NCBI RefSeq assembly: GCF_003097655.1
Contig: NZ_QCZH01000005.1
Span: forward strand, 124,001 to 188,000
Direction of reading: 5' to 3'
Origin: Flavobacterium laiguense
Lineage (GTDB): Bacteria > Bacteroidota > Bacteroidia > Flavobacteriales > Flavobacteriaceae
Length of the DNA stretch: 64,000 nucleotides
Shown here: piece after piece, positions 18,646 to 27,352 of the stretch
Numbering within the stretch: the stretch's first letter is position 1
How the letters are laid out: each line of letters starts with the position of its first letter
Translations under genes and position numbers: made by a program
Notes under the pieces: generated by a model
The model's input: only the letters and a program-made list of their open reading frames with translations
What the model was told of the DNA's origin: nothing
Databases searched by the model: none

Positions 18646-20535
18646 ATGAAAATATCTTTGGCCTTACAACTTTTACAAAACATGGGCATCCGATATGTAT
18701 CATATCGGGTGCAACATGAATTTGAAAAACGATTTGGAATCCTTAAAAAAAAGCACCCTATAAATCCACCGTTAAAATCGTTTATCACCTTGGATGCTTG
18801 GAGAAAAAACACATCTTCATTTGTCATTGCTGAACGGGAATTATTAACTTTTCCAAAAGAAAAAAAGACACCCTTAAAAGATAAATTCAAAAGAATATCC
18901 AATGGCGAAATTTGTTTTTTTAGTCATGAATGGAAAAATATAGGGTTGGATTATGATTGGATTACAAATCCAGATAGCGGTTATCGTTATGATGTTTCAA
19001 AACATTGGTCAGAAATTAGCGATTTAAATCCATCCAATGGAGATATAAAATATGTTTGGGAAAAATCTCGTTTTTCTTATTTATTAACAGTTATTAGATA
19101 CGATTATCATTTTGAGGAAGACCATGCAGAATTTGTTTTCTCAGAAATAGAAAGTTGGATAGCTGCCAATCCAATCAATCAAGGACCAAATTGGCGATGC
19201 AGTCAGGAAATTTCATTGCGTATTTTTAATTGGTGCTATGCTTTGACATTTTATAAAAATTCAGAAGCATTAACGGAAGAACGATGGTTAAAAATACAGC
19301 ATGTCATTTATTGGTCGTTGCATCATGTGTACCATCATATCAATTTTTCAAGAATTGCTGTTAGAAACAACCATGCAATAACAGAGACTTTAGTTTTGAC
19401 ACTAAGTGAACTGTTATTTCCTTTTATACCTGAGACAAAAAAATGGGCTAATAAAGGAAGAGCTTGGTTTGAAAAAGAAATTGCCTACCAGATATATGAA
19501 GACGGTACTTTTTTGCAGTTTAGTATGAACTATCATAGGGTGGTCATTCAGTTATTATCATTAGGAATTTCATTGACTGAAAAACATCATGTGCCATTTT
19601 CAAATACGGTGTATGACCGTGCTTATAAAAGTTTAGATTTCCTTTACCAATGCTTGCAGGAAGAAAATGGTTTTTTGCCCAATTATGGAGCAAATGATGG
19701 AGCATTGTTTTTTCCTTTGTCCGAAACCCTTTATCGGGATTATAGACCGCAATTAAACACCTTACATTTCATATTGACCAAAAAAAAGCTGTATGAAACT
19801 GCCGATTTAGTAGAAGATGCTTTATGGTTATTTTCTGAAGACAAAATAAGCAATAAGGTGAACAGAGCTGTTTTGACAAAAAAATACGGTGCCACTAGTT
19901 ACAATATTGGAGGGTATTTCATTTTGAGAGTCAAAGATTCATTTAGTTTCATTCGTTGTGGGAAATACAAAGACCGCCCTTCTCATGCTGATAATCTTCA
20001 TTTGGATATATGGATTAAAGGAGAAAATGTGTTGCGTGATTCAGGGACTTATAAATACAACACTGATAAAAAATATTTAGACTATTTTACAGGATCTACC
20101 GGACATAATACTGTTACCGTAGAGGACCATTCACAGATGTTAAAAGGGAGTCGTTTTATATGGTTTTATTGGTCTCAAGCACTTTTTGGGAAATGGGAAG
20201 AAACAGAGAACAGCTTTGTTTTTACGGGGAAAATTAGTGCTTTTCGTTTTATTAATCCAAAGATAGCTCATTCAAGAAAAGTCACTGTAAGCAAAATTCA
20301 AAAAGAATGGGTTATTGATGATATAGTGGAACATGCGAATGGATTGCTGAAAAAACAAATTTGGCATTTCGATGACTTTGAATGGGAATTCAAGAGCCTA
20401 GCAGATCAGAATATTGCAGTTGAAGGGGAAATAATTACTTCTTTCAACTCTTCCTTTTACGGACAAAAAGTAAATGGAAAAGCTTTAGCATTTTCATTTG
20501 ATAACAAAATAAGTACTACTTTAAAATATAAATAA
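18646..20535 (+). CDS. Heparinase II/III-family protein (alginate-lyase-like)
   Basis: A 629-residue protein with an alpha-toroid N-terminal part and a beta-sandwich C-terminal part. Landmarks: NWRCSQEISLRIFNWCYAL near 183-201, RNNHAITE near 242, NYHRVVIQLLSLG near 298, NYGANDGALFFPL near 345, and SHADNLHLDIWIKG near 446-460 with the conserved His. There is no signal peptide, so it is probably cytoplasmic. That is odd for a lyase but typical of the copies found in polysaccharide assembly loci. It follows the bi-domain oxidoreductase by 43 bases; the pair probably acts together. Possible roles are sugar-precursor chemistry or trimming of uronic acid glycans. Confidence 0.85.
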   Translation: MKISLALQLLQNMGIRYVSYRVQHEFEKRFGILKKKHPINPPLKSFITLDAWRKNTSSFVIAERELLTFPKEKKTPLKDKFKRISNGEICFFSHEWKNIGLDYDWITNPDSGYRYDVSKHWSEISDLNPSNGDIKYVWEKSRFSYLLTVIRYDYHFEEDHAEFVFSEIESWIAANPINQGPNWRCSQEISLRIFNWCYALTFYKNSEALTEERWLKIQHVIYWSLHHVYHHINFSRIAVRNNHAITETLVLTLSELLFPFIPETKKWANKGRAWFEKEIAYQIYEDGTFLQFSMNYHRVVIQLLSLGISLTEKHHVPFSNTVYDRAYKSLDFLYQCLQEENGFLPNYGANDGALFFPLSETLYRDYRPQLNTLHFILTKKKLYETADLVEDALWLFSEDKISNKVNRAVLTKKYGATSYNIGGYFILRVKDSFSFIRCGKYKDRPSHADNLHLDIWIKGENVLRDSGTYKYNTDKKYLDYFTGSTGHNTVTVEDHSQMLKGSRFIWFYWSQALFGKWEETENSFVFTGKISAFRFINPKIAHSRKVTVSKIQKEWVIDDIVEHANGLLKKQIWHFDDFEWEFKSLADQNIAVEGEIITSFNSSFYGQKVNGKALAFSFDNKISTTLKYK

Positions 20536-20543
20536 TATTAGGA

Positions 20544-21785
20544 ATGAAAATTTTACTGCTACATCAATATTTTTTAGAAGACAATGATCACGGTGGTTCC
20601 CGTTGGAATGAAATCACCAAACAATGGACAGAGGAAGGGAATGATATTACTGTTATTGCAGGAATGATGCATTATAGCTCAAGTTGTAAAAGGCCAGAAT
20701 ATAAAGGAAAATGGTTTAAGAAAAAACAACAAGGTGCTGTAAATATTATTCGTTGTCATGTTTCAGAGAGTTATAATTCTAGTTTTGTAGGTAGGTTATG
20801 GGCTTATTTTTCTTTTGTTTTTTCTAGTTTATGGGCGGGTTTATTTATCACAAAAGGAAAGTACGATGTTATTATTGTAACATCACCACCTTTATTTGTA
20901 GGGATAAGCGGGTATTTGATTTCGCTGTTTAAAAGAACTCCTTTTGTTTTTGAAATTCGAGATTTATGGCCGGAATCCGCTATAGATACAGGGGTGGTGA
21001 CTAATGGTCTAATTATAAAGCTAGCCTATGTATTGGAGGCTTTCATCTACAAAAAAGCAACACTTATTAATGTGTTAACACCAGCTTTTAGACAAACTTT
21101 AATTGAAAAGAAAAAAGTAAATCCGGATAAAATTATTTTCATACCCAATGCCGCCGATTTTACTTTGTCAGATAAAATCGTTGAAAATTTTGATACTGCT
21201 ATTTTTAGAAAAGAACATGATCTTGAAGGAAAGTTTGTAATTACATATGTTGGAGCACATGGTGTTGCGAATCATTTAGAGCAAATCATTGAAACAGGTT
21301 TATTATTGTCTGATACAAATGTGTTGTTTCTTCTAATAGGTGATGGTATGGAAAAGAAAAGACTCATTGCATTGGCAACAGAAAAGAAAGCTGTCAATGT
21401 TCGTTTCTTGGATCCTGTTCCCAAAGCAGAAGTTTTTAAATATATTTTAGCATCTGACATGGGAGCTTCAGTACTTAAAAATGTAGATACTTTCAAAACT
21501 GTTTATTCTAATAAAACGTTTGACTATATGTCTTGTAAACGCCCTATTTTGATGGCTATTGATGGGGTCTCAAAAGAATTGGTTGAAGATGCTAAGGCTG
21601 GGGTGTTTGTTGAGCCAGAAAATCCGGAAGATTTTGCTAAGAAAATTAGAATGTATTTAAATGATCCTAAACAAGTTATAGTACAAGGTGAAAATGGATA
21701 TAAATTTGCAAAAGCCAATTTTGATAGAACTATTTTAGCCAAAAAATATATAGAATCTATGAGAAAACTTATGAGTATTAGATAA
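20544..21785 (+). CDS. WbuB-like glycosyltransferase (GT4)
   Basis: A 413-residue GT-B enzyme of the WbuB/WcaI group. The N-terminus [20 protein letters not shown] is characteristic (in WbuB the pattern HQYFxPE...GG). Later blocks are [13 protein letters not shown] near 134, IPNAADF near 202, [17 protein letters not shown] near 233 and [19 protein letters not shown] near 322. It starts 8 bases after the heparinase-like gene and overlaps the initiating transferase by 1 base. A role as the second transferase, adding to the lipid-linked first sugar, is likely by analogy. Confidence 0.85.
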   Translation: MKILLLHQYFLEDNDHGGSRWNEITKQWTEEGNDITVIAGMMHYSSSCKRPEYKGKWFKKKQQGAVNIIRCHVSESYNSSFVGRLWAYFSFVFSSLWAGLFITKGKYDVIIVTSPPLFVGISGYLISLFKRTPFVFEIRDLWPESAIDTGVVTNGLIIKLAYVLEAFIYKKATLINVLTPAFRQTLIEKKKVNPDKIIFIPNAADFTLSDKIVENFDTAIFRKEHDLEGKFVITYVGAHGVANHLEQIIETGLLLSDTNVLFLLIGDGMEKKRLIALATEKKAVNVRFLDPVPKAEVFKYILASDMGASVLKNVDTFKTVYSNKTFDYMSCKRPILMAIDGVSKELVEDAKAGVFVEPENPEDFAKKIRMYLNDPKQVIVQGENGYKFAKANFDRTILAKKYIESMRKLMSIR

Positions 21786-22387
21786 TGTATAAAATTTTCT
21801 TAAAAAGAATAATAGACTTTAGTTGCGCAGTAGTAGGATTAATACTACTAAGTCCTTTATTCGTTATTGTAATTATCGGTTTGTATTTTGCTAATCAAGG
21901 CAAACCTTTTTTCTTTCAATTACGTCCAGGTAAAAACGGGAAAATTTTCAAAATTGTTAAGTTCAAAACTATGAACGACAAAAAGGATATAGTTGGGAAT
22001 TTACTTTCTGACGATCAACGTTTGACAAAAATTGGGAAATTCGTACGAAAAACCTCTTTGGATGAAATTCCACAGTTGCTAAATGTAGTAAAAGGCGATA
22101 TGAGTTTAATAGGACCACGTCCTTTATTACCGGAATATTTGCCGTTGTATGATGACATGCAAAAAAGGCGTCATGATGTAAAGCCCGGTATAACGGGTTG
22201 GGCACAAGTAAATGGGAGGAATGCCATTTCTTGGCAAAAAAAGTTTGAGTATGATGTTTGGTATGTAGAAAACTTAAACTTTTTTTTAGATATTAAGATA
22301 TTATTTTTGACTGTAAAAAAAGTATTTAAGTCGGAGGGTATAAATGCAAATGGTTCAGTGACAACAGAAGTTTTTAAAGGGAATTAG
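21785..22387 (+). CDS. Initiating phosphoglycosyl transferase (PglC-like, small monotopic)
   Basis: Transfers a sugar 1-phosphate from UDP-sugar to undecaprenyl phosphate, starting repeat-unit synthesis at the inner face of the membrane. At 200 residues it is the minimal catalytic form: a re-entrant hydrophobic helix ([16 protein letters not shown] near 21-37), [16 protein letters not shown] near 50, the catalytic Asp-Glu pair in [20 protein letters not shown] near 95-114, and [14 protein letters not shown] near 140. The next genes encode PglD- and PglE-like enzymes, so UDP-diNAc-bacillosamine or a related amino sugar is the likely substrate. A second enzyme of this type is at 34888. Confidence 0.9.
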   Translation: MYKIFLKRIIDFSCAVVGLILLSPLFVIVIIGLYFANQGKPFFFQLRPGKNGKIFKIVKFKTMNDKKDIVGNLLSDDQRLTKIGKFVRKTSLDEIPQLLNVVKGDMSLIGPRPLLPEYLPLYDDMQKRRHDVKPGITGWAQVNGRNAISWQKKFEYDVWYVENLNFFLDIKILFLTVKKVFKSEGINANGSVTTEVFKGN

Positions 22388-22388
22388 T

Positions 22389-23003
22389 ATGTATTTATTT
22401 GGAGGAAATGGTCATTGTAAAGTCGTTGTTGATATTATTAAAAAATCAAATGAGTATCCAATTGAAGGGATATTTGATGATAATCCTAAATTTAATGCAA
22501 TTTTTGATATACCGGTTTTTAAAACTAAAACTTTAGACTTCTTTATAGACAAGCAATTAATTATATCAATTGGGAATAATGAGATAAGAAAGAAAATTTC
22601 TAAAAAAATTCCTGCACTATATGTAAAAGCAATACATCCTAATGCAATAGTCTCTTATGATGTGAAAATTAATGAAGGTACTGTAATAATGGCTGGAGCA
22701 ATTCTAAATGCTTCAGTATATATAGGAAAACACTGTATTGTAAATACGGGTGCTGTAATTGATCATGATTGTAGTATAAATGATTTTGTTCATATTTCTC
22801 CCAATGCATCTCTAGCTGGGAATGTAGTTGTCGGGGAAGGGACTCAAATAGGAATAGGAGCTTCTGTCATTCAAGGAATTAAAATAGGGAAATGGGTTAC
22901 AGTAGGAGCAGGAACTGTTATCATAGATGATGTTCCTGATTTTGCAGTTATAGTGGGGAATCCGGGAAAAATAATAAAATATAATTCAATAGAAAATGAA
23001 TAA
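22389..23003 (+). CDS. PglD/NeuD-type sugar O/N-acetyltransferase
   Basis: A 204-residue left-handed beta-helix acetyltransferase. The N-terminal small Rossmann-like part (YLFGGNGHCKVVVDIIKKS) is the PglD/NeuD hallmark. Hexapeptide repeats run from about residue 95, with the catalytic-type His in VNTGAVIDHDCSI near 125 and HISPNASLAGNVVVGEGTQI after it. In bacillosamine synthesis PglD acetylates the 4-amino group made by PglE. The gene begins 1 base after the transferase stop and overlaps the start of a dead pglE fragment, which fits an original pglC-pglD-pglE operon. Confidence 0.87.
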   Translation: MYLFGGNGHCKVVVDIIKKSNEYPIEGIFDDNPKFNAIFDIPVFKTKTLDFFIDKQLIISIGNNEIRKKISKKIPALYVKAIHPNAIVSYDVKINEGTVIMAGAILNASVYIGKHCIVNTGAVIDHDCSINDFVHISPNASLAGNVVVGEGTQIGIGASVIQGIKIGKWVTVGAGTVIIDDVPDFAVIVGNPGKIIKYNSIENE

Positions 23004-23088
23004 CTCAAAAATATGGCTTTCTTCACCACATATTGGAGGAAACGAGCAACAATTTGTAAAAGAGAATTTATCGCATACCGCAAAATGA
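22996..23088 (+). pseudogene. 5' fragment of a DegT-family aminotransferase (pglE-like)
   Basis: ATG at 22996 overlaps the stop of the acetyltransferase and opens a 30-codon frame that begins MNNSKIWLSSPHIGGNEQQF, then stops at 23088. The intact aminotransferase at 24413 begins MENQKIWLSSPHMGGSEQQF. The two DNA copies are clearly homologous but differ at about one base in five, largely at third positions. So this is the surviving start of a different allele, not a target-site duplication. The ATPase gene occupies the place where the rest should be. Confidence 0.85.
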
Positions 23089-23099
23089 AATACAGCTTT

Positions 23100-23163
23100 A
23101 TCGGATTGTAATCCAAAAAAGTTGTGTTTTTTTCGGAATCAAATCCAAAAAAGTTTAATTTTG
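23100..23163 (+). promoter_or_regulatory. Promoter with repeated possible operator ahead of the DUF4143 ATPase
   Basis: A TAATTTTG -7 element (23156-23163) matches the Bacteroidota TAnnTTTG consensus, with a TTG about 21 bases upstream (23132-23134). Overlapping it is an imperfect tandem repeat of about 33 bp, units starting tcggattgtaatccaaaaaa (23101) and tcggaatcaaatccaaaaaa (23133). The first unit contains the inverted repeat ggatt-gt-aatcc. A repressor site is inference. Confidence 0.5.
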
Positions 23164-23182
23164 TACCGTAAAATAGACGTTT

Positions 23183-24304
23183 ATGGTAATCCGTAGTTTA
23201 GAAGAGAGTATTTTGTCGAGGCTTTTTCAGAAAAAAGCAATACTTATAATGGGGCCTAGGCAGGTGGGGAAAACTACACTGTTGAAAAAAATTTTTCAAG
23301 ACAACCACAATGTCCTTTGGTTAAATGGGGACGAATTAGATGTTCAAAAACTTTTTTTGAACATATCGGCCGATAGATTTAAAGCTATTATAGGTGATAA
23401 AAAAGTAATTGTTATTGACGAAGCTCAGCGTATTGAAGAAATTGGACTGAGATTGAAATTGATTATTGACTCTATGCCAGAGGTGCAATTGATTGCTACC
23501 GGTAGTTCATCATTTGATTTAGCAAATAAAGTTAATGAACCCCTAACGGGTAGAAAATGGGAGTACAAGATGTACCCTCTCTCTTTCTCAGAAATGGTTA
23601 GCCATCATGGTTTACTTGAAGAAAAGCGAATGTTGCCCCATCGCTTGTTATATGGTTATTATCCTGATGTGGTAAATAATCAAGGAAATGAAAAAGATAT
23701 TTTGAGACAACTTTCGGATAGTTATTTGTATAAGGATGTCTTGATGCTGGAACAAATAAAAAAACCTGAAAAGTTAATTAAGCTTTTGCAGGCTCTAGCT
23801 TTACAAGTTGGTTCTCAAGTTTCTTATAACGAAATCGGTACTCTGTGTGGGTTAGATTCGAAAACGGTAGAGAAATATATAACTTTATTAGAGCAGACTT
23901 TTGTTGTTTTTAAATTAAGTTCATTCAGTAGAAACATTCGGAATGAGTTGAAAAATAGTAAAAAAATCTACTTTTATGACAATGGTATTCGTAATGCACT
24001 GATTTCAAATTTTAATCAGATTGAAAACAGAACGGATATAGGCGCATTGTGGGAGAATTTCTTGATTTCTGAAAGAATGAAACATTTGAATTACAGCGGC
24101 AAGTGGGCTAATTATTGGTTTTGGAGAACAAAAGAACAAAAAGAATTAGATTATATAGAGGATTCAGATGGTCAAATCACAGCTTTTGAATTCAAATGGA
24201 ATCCTGAGGCAAAGGTTAAGTTTCCTAAACAGTTTATAGCGAATTATCCAGAGTCTAATTTTGATATTATTCATAGAGATAATTTTGAGTTTTTTTTGCT
24301 ATAA
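23183..24304 (+). CDS. AAA+ ATPase with DUF4143 domain
   Basis: A 373-residue ATPase. Walker A is GPRQVGKTT at 24-32, Walker B VIVIDEAQ at 75-82, and a sensor-like IATGSSSFDL near 105. The C-terminal DUF4143 part contains YDNGIRNALI near 262 and a PD-(D/E)xK-like FWRTKEQKELDY...AFEFKW pattern near 312-345. The family is widespread and patchy in bacteria; its function is unclear, with defence or toxin-like roles suggested. It has its own promoter and no glycan link. It separates the dead pglE fragment from the intact pglE, so it probably arrived with the downstream allele. Confidence 0.88.
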   Translation: MVIRSLEESILSRLFQKKAILIMGPRQVGKTTLLKKIFQDNHNVLWLNGDELDVQKLFLNISADRFKAIIGDKKVIVIDEAQRIEEIGLRLKLIIDSMPEVQLIATGSSSFDLANKVNEPLTGRKWEYKMYPLSFSEMVSHHGLLEEKRMLPHRLLYGYYPDVVNNQGNEKDILRQLSDSYLYKDVLMLEQIKKPEKLIKLLQALALQVGSQVSYNEIGTLCGLDSKTVEKYITLLEQTFVVFKLSSFSRNIRNELKNSKKIYFYDNGIRNALISNFNQIENRTDIGALWENFLISERMKHLNYSGKWANYWFWRTKEQKELDYIEDSDGQITAFEFKWNPEAKVKFPKQFIANYPESNFDIIHRDNFEFFLL

Positions 24305-24412
24305 GCGAAATAATCTAGACGTTTTGTTTTAAAAGCAGCTTAGATTTTAAAAAAAAAATAAATAGCCAATCTTTAGACTTAAGAAGGGGAGGTGTAAAAT
24401 ATAATATTCAGA

Positions 24413-25552
24413 ATGGAAAATCAAAAAATATGGCTTTCTTCTCCACATATGGGAGGAAGTGAACAACAATTTGTTCAAGAGGCTTTTGATGCCAATTGGG
24501 TAGCTCCGTTAGGCCCCAATGTAAATGGTTTAGAGCAAGATTTAGAGAAGTATTTGGGCAATCAATCCCATGTTGGTGCTTTAAGTTCTGGAACCGCCGC
24601 AATTCATCTGGGTTTGATTTTGTTAGGGGTTCAAGCGGGAGATGAGGTGCTTTGTCAGTCCATGACTTTTTCGGCATCGGCCAATCCTATTTTGTACCTT
24701 GGAGCGATTCCTGTATTCATTGATAGTGAAACTGAAACCTGGAATCTTTGCCCAGTGGCATTGGAAGAAGCCATTATCGACCGAATAGCCAATGGAAAAA
24801 AACCAAAAGCTATCATAGCGGTTCATTTATACGGTGTACCCTATCAAATTGAAGCAATTAGAGCTGTAGCCGATAAATATGGCATCCCAATTTTGGAAGA
24901 CAGCGCGGAGGCATTAGGTAGCAGTTACAAAGGACAAAAGTGTGGTACTTTTGGTGATATTGGTGTATTGTCGTTCAACGGAAATAAAATTATTACCACT
25001 TCGGGTGGAGGCGCCATTGTTACTCCTACCAAAGCTTTGAAAGACAAAGCTGTTTTTTTCGCTACTCAATCCAGAGATGATGCACCACATTATCAGCACA
25101 GTGCAATTGGGTATAATTATAGAATGAGTAATATTTGTGCGGGCATTGGTCGCGGGCAAATGGAAGTGTTAGACGATCATGTGGACTTGCGTAGAAAAAT
25201 GAATGCTTTTTATGTTGATTTATTCAAAGATATAAATGGAGTTACCGTTTTTACTGTTCCCAACGAAGACTATTTTGCGAATTATTGGTTGAGTGCCATT
25301 GTCGTTAATCCTGAATTATCAAAAGGCATCAATCGTGAATCGTTACGACTCGCATTTGAAGCCGAAAATATAGAGTGTCGTCCTTTGTGGAAACCAATGC
25401 ACTTGCAACCGATATTTGAGCAATATCCTTATTATGGAAACAAGGTTAGCGAAACTTTATTTGAAAATGGATTGTGTTTGCCTTCGGGGTCTAATCTTAC
25501 TGATGAAGAAAGAGAACGAATTGCGAAAGTGGTGAGAAGGGTTTTAGGGTAG
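24413..25552 (+). CDS. PglE-like UDP-4-amino-sugar aminotransferase (DegT/DnrJ/EryC1/StrS)
   Basis: A PLP aminotransferase of 379 residues. Motifs: WLSSPHMGGSEQQFVQEAF at 6-24, SSGTAAIHLGL near 60, the PLP Asp in ILEDSAEALGS near 162, and the lysine in FNGNKIITTSGGGA near 190. The opening IWLSSPHMGG is typical of the group that aminates UDP-4-keto-6-deoxy-GlcNAc, the PglF product; a PglF-like dehydratase lies at 35997 and the acetyltransferase at 22389. It should therefore supply a bacillosamine-type amino sugar to the PglC-like transferase. It is separated from its operon partner by the ATPase insert. Confidence 0.88.
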   Translation: MENQKIWLSSPHMGGSEQQFVQEAFDANWVAPLGPNVNGLEQDLEKYLGNQSHVGALSSGTAAIHLGLILLGVQAGDEVLCQSMTFSASANPILYLGAIPVFIDSETETWNLCPVALEEAIIDRIANGKKPKAIIAVHLYGVPYQIEAIRAVADKYGIPILEDSAEALGSSYKGQKCGTFGDIGVLSFNGNKIITTSGGGAIVTPTKALKDKAVFFATQSRDDAPHYQHSAIGYNYRMSNICAGIGRGQMEVLDDHVDLRRKMNAFYVDLFKDINGVTVFTVPNEDYFANYWLSAIVVNPELSKGINRESLRLAFEAENIECRPLWKPMHLQPIFEQYPYYGNKVSETLFENGLCLPSGSNLTDEERERIAKVVRRVLG

Positions 25553-25751
25553 TTTCTGTTGTTATGATGTTTATACTGACTATAATCACAAATGGATTGA
25601 TATGAATTTGATTGCATATGCGTATCGTCGTTTTGGTAATGTAGGGGTTCAAGCTAAGTTGAATACCGCTTGGATGCGCAATTATCAGTGGCAACTTGAT
25701 AATAATAAATTGAATATGCAATTTCAGGTTACTTTAGAATATCATTTTTAA
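25553..25751 (+). pseudogene. 3' fragment of an outer-membrane beta-barrel-type gene
   Basis: Reading in frame from about 25563 gives YDVYTDYNHKWIDMNLIAYA, followed by RRFGNVGVQAKLNTAWMRNY and ending QFQVTLEYHF at the TAA 25749-25751. Alternating hydrophobic residues and a terminal Phe are the usual end of an outer-membrane barrel. Its position suggests a Wzi/capsule-assembly-type protein, but the fragment is too short to be sure. There is no start and the 5' part is gone; the frame runs straight into the end of the aminotransferase gene in another frame. Confidence 0.5.
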
Positions 25752-26030
25752 TTTTTATTTTAGTTCCACAAAATTTCTTCTGTTAAATAGCTACTTGTGG
25801 TCATTGTCAAGACATTATGGGGTAAGTTGTTTTTTTGTCAGCAATGTAAAGGTTACTTAATTATGTGACAAAACTAACTTTAAGTAATAAGATGTAAATA
25901 TTGGAGAGGGCTAAAATGGCGGTGATTTATGGAGAGGAGTATCTTTAAGCGAGTAACGGTTCTCAAGTAGATTTGAAAAGCTATCGCATTTTAAATCTAC
26001 TCGAACTGATGGGTTATAAAAAATAAAACA
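25752..26030 (+). pseudogene. Gap with a decayed 3' gene end
   Basis: No intact gene. Between about 25904 and 26026 one frame reads ERAKMAVIYGEEYL, a stop, then ASNGSQVDLKSYRILNLLEL and MGYKK before a TAA four bases from the next start. The codon pattern is protein-like, so this is probably the degraded tail of a lost gene. I do not recognise the family. Confidence 0.35.
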
Positions 26031-26519
26031 ATGAAAGACGTATTTTTTGAGAATATAAAACAAAAATTGGTTGCAAGCCAATTTAGAATTGATAGTTATG
26101 ATGCTAACCGCCCTTGGGGTGGTTTTTTTGTGTTAGACGAAAGTCAGGCACAAGAATTTGCAGACACCTATTTTGATGGATTGGATGTTTCGCAATTAAA
26201 AATCTCGGGTAAGTTAAGCCCTAAAATATTAGTGGTAGCTCCTCACCAAAGACTATCTTGGCAATACCACCACCGAAGAGCAGAGATCTGGAAAGTAATT
26301 GAAGGAGAAGCTGGAGTAGTTCGCAGCTCAGATGATACGGAAGGAAAACTGGAAGTGTTAGGTAAAGGGGATTTGATTACTTTGCAACAAGGCGAACGTC
26401 ACCGTTTGATTGGGTTGGAGGATTGGGCTGTTATTGCCGAAATATGGCAGCATACGGATGTAAATAATCCCTCTGATGAAGATGATATCGTCCGTGTTCA
26501 GGATGATTTTGGGAGGTAA
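26031..26519 (+). CDS. Mannose-6-phosphate isomerase, type 2 cupin domain (stand-alone)
   Basis: A 162-residue cupin equal to the C-terminal isomerase domain of bifunctional ManC/AlgA proteins. It shows YDANRPWGGFFVLDE near 20-33, the metal-binding QRLSWQYHHRRAEIWKVIEG near 76-95, QQGERHRLIGL near 128 and the family end EDDIVRVQDDFGR. It isomerises fructose 6-phosphate to mannose 6-phosphate, upstream of ManB and ManC. Here it is far from manC (4846) and surrounded by decayed sequence, which suggests rearrangement of an ancestral manC-pmi pair. Some databases call this type phosphoheptose isomerase; the sequence does not support that. Confidence 0.83.
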   Translation: MKDVFFENIKQKLVASQFRIDSYDANRPWGGFFVLDESQAQEFADTYFDGLDVSQLKISGKLSPKILVVAPHQRLSWQYHHRRAEIWKVIEGEAGVVRSSDDTEGKLEVLGKGDLITLQQGERHRLIGLEDWAVIAEIWQHTDVNNPSDEDDIVRVQDDFGR

Positions 26520-26894
26520 AGAATTGTAGGAGTCGGATTTGTCGGAAATGAGATGAGCTTTGTTTCTGCAAGAGAGGGATTTTTGAGGACGCTTGAGTCG
26601 TTTAGGAGATAGTTGTCGGTTTTTAGTTCTCTGTTTAAAGATGTTTAAGCTCAGGTATGTGATTGGATTAACGTGATATTGGGGTTTATTTTTATTAAAA
26701 TGTTGAATTGCTGAATGTTAATATTGGAGTGGAGTTCCTTATGAAGATGCTTTCTTCGTCAGTAGGACAAGTTTGTGGGATAGCTGCGTTTTATTAAATG
26801 AAAAAACATATCAAAAGAAAATAAATATCCCCAATTAATCAAGGAATGAATCCATACCAATCAGAGGGGGGGACAGATTTCCTTTGTAAATGAC
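26520..26894. other. 375-base gap, decayed and unassigned
   Basis: No intact gene or RNA. A stretch around 26727-26820 can be read as YWSGVPYEDAFFVSRTSLWD, then ending in a stop, which looks protein-like, but I cannot name a family. The rest is featureless and AT-rich. Confidence 0.4.
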
Positions 26895-27251
26895 ATGAAA
26901 TTTAATGCCATTGAACGATTTTATATCATTAGCAATTCAGCCGAAAATCCTTTGAGGGCTAGGCAGGGACACAAAATAGACAACAAATATTTTTATTGCA
27001 TACAAGGTACTATAAAAGTGCATTATGTAAAAATTGACAATTGGGAATCGCCTTCGAAAGACCTAAAAGTAGAAAGAGTGGTGCTTACTGCTACAGAAAG
27101 TAACATTCTCCACATTCCTGAAGGCTATGCCAATGCAATTGAATCGTTGGAAATAGGATCTAAATTGATATCCTTTTCGACTTTGCCGCTCGATCGAACT
27201 TCGGAAGATGATGTTCGGTTTGAGAGTGGGATGTGGTCAGTTGGCAGTTAG
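26895..27251 (+). CDS. WxcM/FdtA-type cupin (sugar epimerase/isomerase-like)
   Basis: A 118-residue cupin resembling WxcM C-terminal or FdtA proteins, which act on dTDP-4-keto sugars or as dTDP-4-dehydrorhamnose 3,5-epimerase-like enzymes. Visible blocks: NPLRARQGHKIDNKYFYCIQ near 19-38 with the conserved His, VLTATESNILHIPEGYANA near 66-84 and ISFSTLPLDRTSEDDVRF near 93-110. No WxcM acyltransferase domain is attached. The last codons (WSVGS) already belong to the ggttatcag repeat that follows. A diverged partial copy of its second half lies at 28081, on the other side of a toxin-antitoxin pair. Confidence 0.78.
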   Translation: MKFNAIERFYIISNSAENPLRARQGHKIDNKYFYCIQGTIKVHYVKIDNWESPSKDLKVERVVLTATESNILHIPEGYANAIESLEIGSKLISFSTLPLDRTSEDDVRFESGMWSVGS

Positions 27252-27322
27252 CGGTTATCAGTTTTCTGTTATCAGTTTTCGGTTGTGAGTTTTCGGTTAC
27301 GGGTTGTGAGTTGTCAGTTAAG
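27240..27322. repeat. 'ggttatcag / gttttcggttgtgag' repeat array
   Basis: About ten degenerate units (gcggttatcagttttctgttatcagttttcggttgtgag-like; written here as separate units ggttatcag, gttttctg, gttttcgg, gttgtgag) follow the WxcM-like gene and overlap its last codons. An equivalent array follows the truncated copy at 28252-28332, so the array was duplicated with the gene end. Confidence 0.65.
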
Positions 27323-27352
27323 CTTGGAAAATAAAAAATAAAATACGAGAAA

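Noticed and set aside
26727..26820. Protein-like stretch YWSGVPYEDAFFVSRTSLWD
   Set aside because: Short, without start and bordered by stops; no family recognised, so not called as a gene.
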